DNA from: Marinoscillum sp. 108
GTDB taxonomy: Bacteria > Bacteroidota > Bacteroidia > Cytophagales > Cyclobacteriaceae
Assembly: GCF_902506655.1 (NCBI RefSeq)
Contig: NZ_LR734808.1
Span: 2,046,001-2,110,000 of the forward strand
Direction of reading: 5' to 3'
DNA: 64,000 nt
Below, piece by piece: positions 27,340 to 36,437 of the stretch (position 1 is its first letter; each line of letters starts with the position of its first letter). Position numbers and translations under genes: made by a program. The notes under the pieces were generated by a model. That model did no database searches, had not been told where the DNA came from, and saw nothing but the letters and a program-made list of their open reading frames with translations.

Positions 27340-29436
27340 CTAAACTTCCAAATCAACTATGGCTCCCTTCGGAACACTGATCACCACGTGGGTGCCAGCG
27401 GCCTTTCCGGCATCATCGTACAAATCTTCTATTCGCTCCTCCACGGGTTTTTCACTATTGAAGTTGATCAGCTCTATCCTGCTCTTGATGGCATCAGTCG
27501 CAAAGGGTTTGTGCCTTTCGTTACGGCTTTGATTAAGCTCAGCAGATTTCACCCGGCCAATGCCATTATCGATCACCTCACACCTCAGCATGTCTTCAGC
27601 CTCTAGATAACTGAATCTGACCGTAAGCTTGCGATCGGTTTTCTTATGCAAAAGTCCATGTTTGAGGGCATTCTCCACATAGGGCTGTATCAGCAAAGCC
27701 GGAAGCTTGATCTCATCATCATCAGCGCCCTCCTCCATGATTACTTCATAGGTCAGCGCATCCTCAAACCTTAGCTTTTCCAGCTCAAGATACAGGCTCA
27801 GCGCCTCCACCTCCTCCGGTACCGAAATAGCCCTGGCTTGGCTGTGATTAAGGTAGATGCGCATCAGATCGGCGAACTTTCCCAGGTACTTTCCGGCCAG
27901 CTTTTTTTCATTGAACATGATGTACTCCTGAATGGAGTTGAGTGCATTGAAGACGAAATGGGGGTTCATTTGAGAACGCAGCGCTTTTAACTCCGAAGCA
28001 CGGTACTGCTGCTCAACCACCAGACGCTTTTTCGTTTCTGCCAGCTCCAGGTCGGTGATGGCCTGCTGCTGCTTCAATTGGCGCTGACGATAGATCAATA
28101 CCCCACCACCGATAATCACTACGATCAAAACAATCAGCCCTGCCAGAAAGTAGCCCTGTTTGGATAGCTGTAGCTTCTGAATGGCGGCCTCTCTGGAGAG
28201 CAACTCTATCTCAGCCTGTTTACCTTCCGTTTCGTACTTGGTCTGCATTTCAGCCAATTGTCTGGATTTTTCGGCATCCAGAATGGCTTTACTGAGTTTC
28301 GTATATTCCAGCTGTGTTTCAAAGGCCTTATCAGGCATATTCAGGTAATTGTATGCCATCGCCATGTCCTGCAATACCTTGTAGTAAAGTTCCACCTGAC
28401 CTGATTTTTTTCCGGCCTCCACAGCCAAAAGGCCATCCTGGATAGCTTCTCTGTACCTGCCCAGTGCCAGGTAATTCGAGACGTTATTGACATACATGGA
28501 AGGGAGATACAATTCATAGCCAGATGAACGCGCCAGTTCAATGACTCGGTTGTTGGTGGCGATGGACTGTTCGTGGTCTCCTGCCAGGTTATAAGCATAG
28601 GAAATCCCTTGCAACAACAATATTTCACTATTTTGGTCGCGGACGGACTCATTCACTTTCAGTCCCAGATTGAAATAAGCGACAGCCTCATCAAACTCAC
28701 TGCTGTCCGCCTTGAGGTAACCCAACCACTCGAGCACACTCACTTCGCGCTGTTGATCCCCAATGATCCGGGTCAGATCCAATAATTCAAGAAAATCAGA
28801 CGATTTCAGTTTACTCGGTTGATGATCATAGTAGATGGTGGCCACATTCAGTTTGGCAGTGATGATCAATGGTTTGTCATCAATAGCCTCGGCTATTCTC
28901 AAAGCCTGAAAATACGCATCCAGCGCTTTGTCTATTTGTCCCTTGTGTTGATAAAGTATACCAATCCCGACATAGGAAGATCCAATATAGAGGCTATCGC
29001 CCACTTCCTGGGCGAGCAGGAGCCCCTTGTTGAGATAATAAGAGGAAGAGTCCAGCAAACCCGCCGTTTGAAAATAAAAACCCAGCCTATTCAGTAATTT
29101 GACGGACTCGGCATTCAGGTCGTGTTGTAACCCAATCTGAGCTGCCCGGCGATAGTAGTAAATGGCACTGTCCAGGTCTCCGGTGCAGTATTTCATTTTG
29201 CCTAGCTGCTCCAAAGCCTTCAATGCTCCACGGGGATAACCACTGAGCGATCCCTTTATTGCTCCATAATACAGCAAGGTCAGACTATCCTGATCACATG
29301 CCGTGGTTTCCATCAGGGAAATCAGGCTATCGATTCGCGCTGTAGTGGGAGGAGTATCTGCTGCTGTACTGACCGAGCTGGCGAGCACAAACAAGTGAAA
29401 GACGAAAAAGCTGAATAGGCGGCTAGTGTGACTCAT
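27340..29436 (-). CDS. TPR-containing LytS-type sensor histidine kinase
   Basis: A 698-residue inner-membrane kinase. A signal peptide is followed by a long helical sensor made of TPR-like repeats (about residues 30-390), then a transmembrane segment GYFLAGLIVLIVVIIGGGVLIY (about 430-452), a coiled coil, and a His_kinase domain with the phospho-acceptor in SQMNPHFVFNALNSIQ (about 490). The ATPase domain has LLIQPYVENALKHG as N-box and a DNGIG G-box. The TPR part would face the periplasm. It is directly upstream of the LytTR regulator. The signal sensed is not evident. Confidence 0.92.
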   Translation of the reverse strand: MSHTSRLFSFFVFHLFVLASSVSTAADTPPTTARIDSLISLMETTACDQDSLTLLYYGAIKGSLSGYPRGALKALEQLGKMKYCTGDLDSAIYYYRRAAQIGLQHDLNAESVKLLNRLGFYFQTAGLLDSSSYYLNKGLLLAQEVGDSLYIGSSYVGIGILYQHKGQIDKALDAYFQALRIAEAIDDKPLIITAKLNVATIYYDHQPSKLKSSDFLELLDLTRIIGDQQREVSVLEWLGYLKADSSEFDEAVAYFNLGLKVNESVRDQNSEILLLQGISYAYNLAGDHEQSIATNNRVIELARSSGYELYLPSMYVNNVSNYLALGRYREAIQDGLLAVEAGKKSGQVELYYKVLQDMAMAYNYLNMPDKAFETQLEYTKLSKAILDAEKSRQLAEMQTKYETEGKQAEIELLSREAAIQKLQLSKQGYFLAGLIVLIVVIIGGGVLIYRQRQLKQQQAITDLELAETKKRLVVEQQYRASELKALRSQMNPHFVFNALNSIQEYIMFNEKKLAGKYLGKFADLMRIYLNHSQARAISVPEEVEALSLYLELEKLRFEDALTYEVIMEEGADDDEIKLPALLIQPYVENALKHGLLHKKTDRKLTVRFSYLEAEDMLRCEVIDNGIGRVKSAELNQSRNERHKPFATDAIKSRIELINFNSEKPVEERIEDLYDDAGKAAGTHVVISVPKGAIVDLEV

Positions 29437-29592
29437 GCATCACAAATATGTCACTTATTTTGAATTAGGAACCATCCGCTCAAAAATTGGGGTAGTCAGA
29501 GGACCCTACTTTTAAGTACGAATTACAAGCTCGCGCTAGCGGGGGAGCCAGGAAAGGGCCCTACTTTGGTAATAAGTGCCCCCTGTTGTTTT

Positions 29593-29657
29593 AAGTGTTC
29601 CGTCAAATGACGGGTCACTTGAAACTTCTATATGAAATCAAGTGTCTCCGACACGGC
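29593..29657. repeat. REP-like palindromes left of the decayed transposase
   Basis: Two adjacent palindromic units: 29593-29620, with arms AAGTG/CACTT and CCGTCA/TGACGG, and 29641-29657, AGTGTCTCCGACACGGC with a GTGTC/GACAC core. The second recurs inverted at 30265-30282 beyond the transposase pseudogene, as expected for REP sequences mobilised by a RAYT enzyme. Confidence 0.7.
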
Positions 29658-29663
29658 CAATAT

Positions 29664-30235
29664 TTACCCTACCAACATAAGATCCAATAAACCCTTTTGG
29701 CCGCAATAATCCCTGGCACTAGAATAGCGATAATGTTCTGCCTCATCTACTATCCCAGCCTTAACAGGGTTCATATGAATATATTCTAATTTCTGGTCGA
29801 TGAATTTATTCGATACGAGTTCTTCTGCATGATTGTCCTACTTCCAAAACTGATGATTTGTGTTGTTTCGGTTACGTTGACCGGCAGATCTAAATATCCA
29901 CATCATCCAGTTTTTTCTGCTCTCCTGGATATTAGATTCAATGCTATCTACTGTGCTTGATGAAGTAAATTTCTTAAAGTCCCGAACGATATCTGAAAAT
30001 GTCGAACCCTCGAGCTCACGGGAAATGATCAGGTGCAGATGATTGGACATGATAACCCAGGCATGTATGATCAACCCCTTTTTCTCCTGACAGTACTTCA
30101 AACTATCCAGAACAATCCACACATAATCCTCTCTGGTAAACACATAATCCTCTCTGGTAAACACATCCACCCATTCTATCACGTAAAGGTTACAAAGTAT
30201 ACTCCGTCCGGATTATCGAATTTATAAGCTGACAT
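29664..30235 (-). pseudogene. REP-associated tyrosine transposase (RAYT, IS200-like Y1/HUH), inactivated
   Basis: Reading the minus strand from the ATG at 30235: MSAYKFDNPDGVYFVTFT, then a one-base deletion breaks the frame before VIEWVDVF. The frame continues with the HUH signature HLHLIISRE (MSNHLHLI), then meets an in-frame TAG at 29838-29840 exactly where the family has Gln in FWKQDNHAEEL. Beyond it the same frame runs 57 codons (LEYIHMNPVKAGIV, YRYSSARDY) to TAA at 29664. A perfect 21-bp tandem duplication also repeats VFTREDY. Three lesions mean it is dead. RAYTs are single-strand transposases linked to REP palindromes, and REP-like sequences flank it here. Confidence 0.9.
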
Positions 30236-30264
30236 GCCAGTAAATATAATGCCCCTATTTCAAT

Positions 30265-30282
30265 GCCGTGTCAGGAGACACT
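30265..30282. repeat. Inverted partner of the 29641 REP-like palindrome
   Basis: GCCGTGTCAGGAGACACT is the reverse complement of the 29641-29657 unit except for one inserted base and small changes. The two lie on either side of the RAYT pseudogene, 608 bases apart, and probably mark the ends of the element that the transposase once recognised. Confidence 0.65.
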
Positions 30283-30344
30283 CGAACTCATTATGACTTT
30301 CAAGTCTCCCCCTGGAAGACTTAAAAGAACGGACAGGGTGATTT

Positions 30345-30719
30345 TCATTGATATTTGGGATCAATAGAATCCAAAAAATCCAATGTCCCTCTTCTTCCTT
30401 TGTAATGAATTTCATTTATTTCAAAAGTTGTATCCCAGTGATAAAAAATTGAATCATAGTTACTGTCTACAATCACCATCCTTATATTGTCTCTTTTAGC
30501 GGGGTTTCTTTTTTTCTGGCATTTAACTTGCGATAAGAACTTTACGATATACTTAACTGAATCTTTATCATTTATATATCGAGTTTTGAAATTAGAATTC
30601 ATGAATTTATCTTTAGAAACACAACCCTCAACTAAATTTGCATAACCAATAGAATGTATCTGATAACTTGTAACAGGGTTGGTGTTTAACACATAAAGGA
30701 TAAACGTAATTAGAAACAT
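30345..30719 (-). CDS. Hypothetical protein
   Basis: A 124-residue protein with a hydrophobic N-terminus (FLITFILYVLNTNP), possibly a signal anchor. The rest is Lys/Asp/Tyr-rich, with no family I recognise. The stretch is more AT-rich than the catabolic genes around it and lies between a dead transposase and a toxin/antitoxin pair, so a horizontally acquired or poorly conserved gene is likely. Existence as a real gene is moderately supported by frame length in AT-rich DNA. Confidence 0.45.
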   Translation of the reverse strand: MFLITFILYVLNTNPVTSYQIHSIGYANLVEGCVSKDKFMNSNFKTRYINDKDSVKYIVKFLSQVKCQKKRNPAKRDNIRMVIVDSNYDSIFYHWDTTFEINEIHYKGRRGTLDFLDSIDPKYQ

Positions 30720-30785
30720 TATCTATAATATTTATGAATCCTTAAAGTTTGCGATATTTTTAATCTTCGAATGATAAAATCTTCC

Positions 30786-30854
30786 CTCCACTGGCTTCAG
30801 TTTGCAACTGAAGCTTCAATCCATTTTAGGCTTAAGTTACGCTAAACTTAAGCC
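30786..30854. repeat. Two REP-like palindromes downstream of yoeB-like gene
   Basis: The first unit contains a 9-bp perfect stem (GCTTCAGTT at 30794-30802, AACTGAAGC at 30806-30814, loop TGC). The second has a 10-bp perfect stem (GGCTTAAGTT at 30829-30838, AACTTAAGCC at 30845-30854). The first recurs almost exactly at 31681-31710 and in diverged form near 31494-31528, so it is a dispersed family rather than a terminator; there is no T-run. Confidence 0.8.
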
Positions 30855-30878
30855 AGTTTAATTAGCAACTTCGGCGGA

Positions 30879-31157
30879 TTACTTATCTCCGTAATGCGAC
30901 CTGGCACTCACTACATACACCACCACAACTTCCTCCTTGATACCGTAAACCAAGCGATGCTTTCTATTTATTCGTCTGGAAAACAAACCTGCCAGATCAT
31001 GTTTCAACATCTCGGGTTGCCCCGTACCTGTCATGGGATGTTCTCGTAATTCATTAAATAATCGATTCAGCTTCTTTAAAACGGATTGATCCCCAGCCCT
31101 TTTGTGCTTTTCAATGTCTTCTAAAGCATGATCTGAGAATTCCAGAACATAACTCAT
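30879..31157 (-). CDS. YoeB/Txe-type mRNA-interferase toxin
   Basis: A 92-residue toxin matching YoeB: LEFSDHALEDIEKHKRAGDQSVLKKLNRLFNEL, GTGQPEMLKHDLAGLFSRRINRKHRLVY, and the C-terminal VVSARSHYGDK with the conserved His-Tyr end. YoeB cuts mRNA on the ribosome when freed from its antitoxin. Its start overlaps the antitoxin stop by four bases. REP-like palindromes occur on both sides of the pair. Confidence 0.93.
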   Translation of the reverse strand: MSYVLEFSDHALEDIEKHKRAGDQSVLKKLNRLFNELREHPMTGTGQPEMLKHDLAGLFSRRINRKHRLVYGIKEEVVVVYVVSARSHYGDK

Positions 31158-31405
31158 AGACCAAGCAAATCATTAATCTGTTCAGGAGTGGTAATCCTTT
31201 TAGTTTTTCCTGACTCCACCTGATCCATGCTTTCCTTTATCCGCTTGACCATTTCCGCATTGAAGTAAATGTCCTCTTCTCCAATAGGAGTCAAAGCATA
31301 GGATTTATCCTTCCCTCTCTGAACAATAATTTGCTCTCCCTGGTCTGCTCTTTCAAAGTACATCTTTTGATTCTGTCTAAACTCTCTGCTGCTTATTACT
31401 AACAT
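31154..31405 (-). CDS. YefM/Phd-type antitoxin
   Basis: I place the start at the ATG read from 31405 (MLVISSREFRQNQKMYFERA), which aligns with the usual YefM/Phd N-terminus; an ATG at 31456 would add 17 residues not found in the family. The N-terminal part binds operator DNA; the C-terminal tail (ESMDQVESGKTKRITTPEQINDLLGL) neutralises the toxin. The gene overlaps the yoeB-like gene by four bases and the complex probably autorepresses. Confidence 0.88.
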   Translation of the reverse strand: MLVISSREFRQNQKMYFERADQGEQIIVQRGKDKSYALTPIGEEDIYFNAEMVKRIKESMDQVESGKTKRITTPEQINDLLGL

Positions 31406-31493
31406 ATCGATATTATTTAGCGTACCATAATGGTACAAATATACGATATCTTCCATTACTATGTTTTAATCCCGAGTGGAAAGGATACGCTCT

Positions 31494-31710
31494 TTTCCTC
31501 CGGTTTCGGTTTACAACTGAAGCTGAATAAATTACAACACAGATTGTCAGGGTATTGGTGGTGCAACCGAAAAAAATGGATACGGCGCTCTTCTACTTTG
31601 GTGATAAGTGCATCCACATGGGTAGATTGCTTCGTCTGACCTGTGGTCCTCCTCGCAATGACGGTAAACGAAAATATCACTCCACTGGCTTCAGTTTGCA
31701 ACTGAAGCTT
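31494..31710. repeat. REP-like repeats and intergenic repeat debris
   Basis: A diverged copy of the palindrome (CGGTTTACAACTGAAGC) lies at about 31506-31522 and a near-exact copy (TCCACTGGCTTCAGTTTGCA...) at 31681-31710, same orientation as the 30786 copy. Between them is a segment containing GATTGCTTCGTC and CCTCGCAATGACGG, a complementary-armed motif often seen in intergenic repeats. No gene in 31457-31748. Confidence 0.65.
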
Positions 31711-31748
31711 TTCCCATCCTTCTTTATTTAACAGTTACAACTGACTCC

Positions 31749-32888
31749 TCACCCTAGCTCCCCCTGGCCCATTGACAACAAATGGCCGATCTGCTCGCCT
31801 ATCCGGATCAGGTTCTCGCGGGTCTGCTTCATAGCAGATTCTACATCTCCGGGGCCATTACCAATGGACAGCAATACCTGAAAATATTTCTTCATCTCTA
31901 CCGGAGTATTCAATGGCACCTTACCGGCCAGCCCAATTACAGGGATGCCTAACGCCTTTGCTCTGACAGCCACTCCCATGGGCCCTTTGCCACGAAGGGT
32001 TTGTTCATCCAGACTTCCTTCGCCGGTGATGATCAGGCTGGCTTTTTGTGCTGCCGCTTCAAAAGACGTCACCCTGATGAATTCATCGATCCCATTCACC
32101 AGACTGGCTCCCAAAAAGGCATGAAGGCCTGCCGAAACACCTCCCGCAGCTCCGCCATGAGGCACGTCCATTTCCAGACCATGCTCCCGTAAGGCTACGG
32201 CTCTGAGCCTGGTCAATGACTCCTCCAACATCAGCACTTCGTCGGGTGTAGCACCCTTTTGGGGTCCAAAAACGGAAGCAGCACCTTCTTCACCCAACAA
32301 CGGATTGTCCACATCACAAAGCAGCACAAACTCACAATCGGTAATGCGCTGATCCACCTGATTGATCTCAATATGGGCCAAATCCACCAACGTTTCCGCT
32401 GTAGTCAGCGGATCGTTACCTTCATCTAAAAACTGCACGCCCAATGCGCTCAAAATACCCATCCCTCCATCCACAGTCGCTGAGCCACCGAGTGTCAGGA
32501 TAATTTTCCTTGCTCCGGCATCCAGAGCTGCCAATATCAATTCACCTGTGCCCAATGAAGACGTCTCCAATGGATTAAGTTCGTCGGGTTTTAGCAACCG
32601 AATCCCTGAGGCGTTAGCCATTTCAATGATGGCAGTATGCCCATTTTCAATCAAACCAAAGGAAACGTTGATTTTTCTTCCGAGTGGATCATGGACCATT
32701 ACATTCATCATTTCGCCACCACATTTCTGTACAATGAGCTCACCTGTGCCATCGCCCCCATCGGCTATGGGAAAGCACTCGGTGGTGCATTTAAGTTGAC
32801 TAGTGATGAGGCCGGTCTCAATGGCACTGGCTACCTCCCCGGCAGACAGGCTGTTTTTAAAGGCATTGGGAGCTATGAGAATGTGCAT
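31749..32888 (-). CDS. Glycerate kinase (GarK/GlxK type)
   Basis: A 379-residue glycerate kinase of family type 1: MHILIAPNAFKNSLSAGEVA at the start, PIADGGDGTGE, the IILTLGGSATVDGGMGILSALG block, PHGGAAGGVSAGLHAFLG, and ITGEGSLDEQTLRGKGPMGVA. It phosphorylates glycerate to a phosphoglycerate for glycolysis. It ends the operon DUF4861-SDR-UxuA-GntP-kinase; the start lies three bases after the permease stop, so they are translationally close. Glycerate is not a normal intermediate of the mannonate route, which makes its presence informative. Confidence 0.93.
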   Translation of the reverse strand: MHILIAPNAFKNSLSAGEVASAIETGLITSQLKCTTECFPIADGGDGTGELIVQKCGGEMMNVMVHDPLGRKINVSFGLIENGHTAIIEMANASGIRLLKPDELNPLETSSLGTGELILAALDAGARKIILTLGGSATVDGGMGILSALGVQFLDEGNDPLTTAETLVDLAHIEINQVDQRITDCEFVLLCDVDNPLLGEEGAASVFGPQKGATPDEVLMLEESLTRLRAVALREHGLEMDVPHGGAAGGVSAGLHAFLGASLVNGIDEFIRVTSFEAAAQKASLIITGEGSLDEQTLRGKGPMGVAVRAKALGIPVIGLAGKVPLNTPVEMKKYFQVLLSIGNGPGDVESAMKQTRENLIRIGEQIGHLLSMGQGELG

Positions 32889-32891
32889 TTT

Positions 32892-34220
32892 CTATAATAA
32901 AATTAGGGACAAAAGATACACCATTATAAACGAAGTAAGCCACATCAGAATTGTGGCCACTGAATAAACCCGGAGCATCTCCTTCATGCCTACACCGGAA
33001 AATTTACTGATGACCCAAAAGTAGGAATCGTTGGCATGCGAGATCATGATGGACCCTGCTCCCATGGAAAGAACGCAGAGCAAATAGCCCATTTCGGTAG
33101 TGATGCCGAGGTTTGGCAAAAGTGGCTGAACAATGGATGCAGAGGTGATCACCGCTACGGTAGAAGACCCCTGGGCAGTCTTCAAGATGAACGCCAATAG
33201 GAATGGAAACAAGATTCCCAGCCCTTCGAGTGGGATAGCCTGATTGACGTACTCCCCAATATTGATCGCCACCAGCACTGCTCCGAATGCCGCTCCAGCT
33301 CCAATGATTACCAATATGCCCCCAGACTTTTGCACTGCGTCTTGCATAAGATGAGACACCGTGTTCTTTTGCCAGCCGCGTTTGGTATTGAAAGCCAGCA
33401 ACACGCCAATAGCAAGTGCTATGACGGGATCGCCTATGGTTACTAACACCGAAATGACCCAGTTCTGATCCGGGGCATCCAGGGCTATAAATGATCTGAT
33501 GGCTATCAAAAGAATGGGTACTATAATGGGCAAAAATGCCCTGATCACTGAATGACCGGGCAAATCAGACTCCTGCTCCTCCTCATCTGCCAGAACCACA
33601 GGGTTTTTCTTACCCGCATACGTAGCCCACCAGAAACCCACCAGACTAGTGGGGATAGCCACGATGATACCAGCCATGATCAACTGACCAAAATCTACTC
33701 CGATGATCTCTGCAGCGGCCGCCGCTCCGGGATGCGGCGGAATCATACAATGAATCGCATATAGGCCGGCAGCCAGCGAAACCGCCATGGTCGCAATGGG
33801 CACCTTGGTTTTCCGAGCTAGCGAATTGTTCAGTCCATCCAACACTATGAATCCGGAATCGCAAAAAATCAGGGTCCCCACGGAAAAACCGGTGAGGTTC
33901 ATCGCGAGCGCTGCTCTTTTTTCATTGACCAGTTTTCGGATGAAACCAGCCATCACTCGCGTGCTACCCGTATGCTCCAGTATTACTCCGAGGGTAATCC
34001 CCAACACAATGACCAGGCCGAGGGATTTTAAAATATTACCAAACCCATTTTTGACATGGGTGAGCACCTCGCTCACCGGCATACCCACACCTATGCCCAC
34101 TACAAATCCCGCAATGATCAAGGCAAAAAACGGATGCACTTTGAACCGGGTGGTGAGCAAAACAATCACTGCTATGCCTGCCAGGAGCCATAGGAATACA
34201 TACAAAAAACTGCTGATCAT
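32892..34220 (-). CDS. GntP-family permease, copy 2
   Basis: A 442-residue permease with about 12 membrane segments and GntP signatures: FKVHPFFALIIAGFVVGIG, GFGNILKSLGLVIVLG, IFCDSGFIVLDGLN, PPHPGAAAAAEIIG, KTAQGSSTVAVITSASI, and SHANDSYFWVIS. Substrate is probably a hexonate, uronate or ketodeoxygluconate given UxuA and the SDR upstream; glycerate is also possible because glycerate kinase follows by three bases. It is more alike to gluconate permeases in its first third than the copy at 9391-10725. Confidence 0.93.
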   Translation of the reverse strand: MISSFLYVFLWLLAGIAVIVLLTTRFKVHPFFALIIAGFVVGIGVGMPVSEVLTHVKNGFGNILKSLGLVIVLGITLGVILEHTGSTRVMAGFIRKLVNEKRAALAMNLTGFSVGTLIFCDSGFIVLDGLNNSLARKTKVPIATMAVSLAAGLYAIHCMIPPHPGAAAAAEIIGVDFGQLIMAGIIVAIPTSLVGFWWATYAGKKNPVVLADEEEQESDLPGHSVIRAFLPIIVPILLIAIRSFIALDAPDQNWVISVLVTIGDPVIALAIGVLLAFNTKRGWQKNTVSHLMQDAVQKSGGILVIIGAGAAFGAVLVAINIGEYVNQAIPLEGLGILFPFLLAFILKTAQGSSTVAVITSASIVQPLLPNLGITTEMGYLLCVLSMGAGSIMISHANDSYFWVISKFSGVGMKEMLRVYSVATILMWLTSFIMVYLLSLILL

Positions 34221-34302
34221 AGAGGGAATTTACGGTGTGCCGTGGCTGTCTCCAAAACGTTGGCCATCAAAACCTCGAAATTCTACTGATCTGAGCAATT
34301 GC

Positions 34303-35496
34303 CTACTTAATACTTCTTCTGATTCCCAACTCCAGTCCCCTCAGCTCCGCCAGCCCCCTCAAGCGACCAATGGCCGAATAGCCAGGATTGGTTTGCTTAC
34401 CCAAATCATCCAGCATCTGGTGCCCGTGATCTGGTCGCATAGGCATGCGCAGGTCCGTTCTTCCCGCGGCTTTTCTTTTGTCCTGTTCTATTACCAAAGC
34501 ACTCATCACGGCATACATGTCCACATCCCCATCCAGGTGATCAGCTTCATGAAAATTGCCAGCTGCGTCTCTCCTTGTGCTGCGCAGGTGAATGAAATTA
34601 ATGCGATGCCCGAGTCTTTCTACCATTCCAGGCAGGTCATTGTCTTCACGTACTCCGTAAGACCCTGTGCAAAAGCACAAGCCATTATTGGGACTATCAC
34701 ATGCTTCCAAAAGCTGTTTGGCGTCCGCCTCGGTACTCACTACCCGGGGCAAGCCCAAAATAGGAAACGGCGGATCATCGGGATGAATGGCCATCAATAC
34801 CCCTGCTTGCTCAGCGATCGGTATAATTGCTTTGAGAAATGCGTAGAGATTGTTTCGCAATTCCTGATCGCCAATGGACGAATAGGTATCCAAAACCGTC
34901 TGAAACTGATCCAGAGTATATCCCTCTTCTGCTCCCGGCAGGCCGGCAATGATGTTTTTCACCAACAATTCCTGATCGGCATCTGAAAGTTTTTTCAGGG
35001 TCTCAGCTGCCCGCTGTTTTTGCTCTGGCGTATAAAACTCCTCTGCCCCCGGGCGCTTCAGCAGGTAAAGCTCAAATGCTGCAAACTGAGCTGCATCAAA
35101 CCTCAAAGCTCTGGAACCATCAGGCATCTCATAGGAAAGGTCTGTGCGGGTCCAGTCCAGCACCGGCATGAAATTATAGCAGACCGTATCGATCCCACAA
35201 GCACCCAAATTCAGGATACTCGTTTTATAATTTTCAATGTACTGCTCAAATTTCCCAGTTCGTTTTTTAATGTCCTCGTGTACCGGAATACTCTCCACTA
35301 CTGACCATGTAAGTCCGGCCTGCTCAATCTCCGTTTTCCGTTTCAGAATCTCCTCTTTGGTCCAGATTTCTCCATTCGGAATGTGGTGAAGTGCGGTAAC
35401 AATACCAGTAGCCCCGGCCATTTTGATGTGTGAGAGCGGAATGGTGTCCTTCGGGCCATACCATCTCCAGGTTTGTTCTAATCCTTTCATATCCAT
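34303..35496 (-). CDS. uxuA: Mannonate dehydratase (UxuA), copy 2
   Basis: A 397-residue mannonate dehydratase: [80 protein letters not shown] and [13 protein letters not shown]. It makes 2-keto-3-deoxygluconate from D-mannonate. It follows the SDR gene by three bases, giving consecutive steps (fructuronate to mannonate to KDG). The copy at 19668-20840 belongs to the xylan side-chain unit. No KDG kinase or KDPG aldolase is seen in the window. Confidence 0.96.
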   Translation of the reverse strand: MDMKGLEQTWRWYGPKDTIPLSHIKMAGATGIVTALHHIPNGEIWTKEEILKRKTEIEQAGLTWSVVESIPVHEDIKKRTGKFEQYIENYKTSILNLGACGIDTVCYNFMPVLDWTRTDLSYEMPDGSRALRFDAAQFAAFELYLLKRPGAEEFYTPEQKQRAAETLKKLSDADQELLVKNIIAGLPGAEEGYTLDQFQTVLDTYSSIGDQELRNNLYAFLKAIIPIAEQAGVLMAIHPDDPPFPILGLPRVVSTEADAKQLLEACDSPNNGLCFCTGSYGVREDNDLPGMVERLGHRINFIHLRSTRRDAAGNFHEADHLDGDVDMYAVMSALVIEQDKRKAAGRTDLRMPMRPDHGHQMLDDLGKQTNPGYSAIGRLRGLAELRGLELGIRRSIK

Positions 35497-35499
35497 TGT

Positions 35500-36348
35500 T
35501 TAAACTCCGCTAAATGCACTAAAACCTCCATCTATAGGCACCACCACGCCAGTCACAAACTTTGACCCATCACTGCAAAGCCACAGTAAAGTACCCAGCA
35601 AATCTTCCGGTTCGCCAAAACGACCCATAGGCGTATGATCTATGATGGTATTGCCCCGATCTGTCAGGCTTCCTTCTGCATTGGTCAGTAGTGCTCTGTT
35701 CTGATCTGTCAAAAAGAAACCTGGCGCTAAGGCATTCACCCGGATATTTACTTTGGCAAAATGCACTGCCAGCCACTGAGTGAAGTTACTCACGGCGGCT
35801 TTTGCTCCACTATAGGCCGGAATTTTGGTCAGTGGAGTAAAGGCATTCATCGAAGAAACATTAATGATCGAACATCCCTTTTTGCCCACCATATCTTTGG
35901 CAAATACCTGCGTCGGAAGCAGGGTGCCAATAAAATTAAGATTGAAAACAAACTGGACTCCATCCGGATCCAGGTCAAAAAAGGTCTTCAGCTCGTCATT
36001 GGCTTCCAAATCCTCCAGGTGCAAATGTGTTTTGGAGGTGGTCCCTTTAGGATGATTTCCTCCTGCTCCATTGATAAGGATGTCGCAGGGTCCCAGCTGA
36101 TCCACTACTGTCTGATGTGCCCTTTTGAGGCTCTCCAGGGTCAATACATTGGCTTCTACCCCTATGGCTTCCCCACCATTCTGCACAATTTTATCTGCCA
36201 CTTGCTGGGCATTTTCCAGCTTCAAATCCAAGATAGCCACTTTCACTTTTTGGGCGGCCAACATCTCAGCCATGGTACTACAGAGCACACCACCACCCCC
36301 GGTGATTACAGCCACTTTTCCGGCCAGTTCCTCAAATTTCGGATACAT
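35500..36348 (-). CDS. uxuB: SDR-type D-mannonate oxidoreductase (fructuronate reductase)
   Basis: A 282-residue short-chain dehydrogenase. Cofactor motif VITGGGGVLCSTMAE, NGAGGNHPKG, catalytic Ser in NVSSMNAF and the YxxxK pair in AYSGAKAAVSNF, with LAPGFFLTDQNRALL after it. The NHPKGTT block and the length match the SDR mannonate oxidoreductases found beside uxuA in Firmicutes and Bacteroidota. The reaction would be fructuronate to mannonate with NAD(P)H. A reductase of the unsaturated uronate product of lyases (DEH to KDG) is an alternative given the lyases at 54-60 kb. Directly upstream of uxuA with three bases between. Confidence 0.87.
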   Translation of the reverse strand: MYPKFEELAGKVAVITGGGGVLCSTMAEMLAAQKVKVAILDLKLENAQQVADKIVQNGGEAIGVEANVLTLESLKRAHQTVVDQLGPCDILINGAGGNHPKGTTSKTHLHLEDLEANDELKTFFDLDPDGVQFVFNLNFIGTLLPTQVFAKDMVGKKGCSIINVSSMNAFTPLTKIPAYSGAKAAVSNFTQWLAVHFAKVNIRVNALAPGFFLTDQNRALLTNAEGSLTDRGNTIIDHTPMGRFGEPEDLLGTLLWLCSDGSKFVTGVVVPIDGGFSAFSGV

Positions 36349-36437
36349 AAATTTTCTTATTGGTTGATATTAAAAATGGTTAGAAGAGCATTGCCTGCAA
36401 AGAGCTGCTTCTCTACCGCTTTGATTGCTTATAAAAC

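Noticed and set aside
31620-31665. GATTGCTTCGTC...CCTCGCAATGACGG as a regulatory RNA
   Set aside because: The arms are those of a common dispersed intergenic repeat and no promoter or terminator frames it.
33787-34986. A 399-codon plus-strand open frame
   Set aside because: It lies antisense over two well-supported genes (GntP and UxuA), has no domain pattern and is Ser/Arg/His-rich as expected for a shadow of biased codons.
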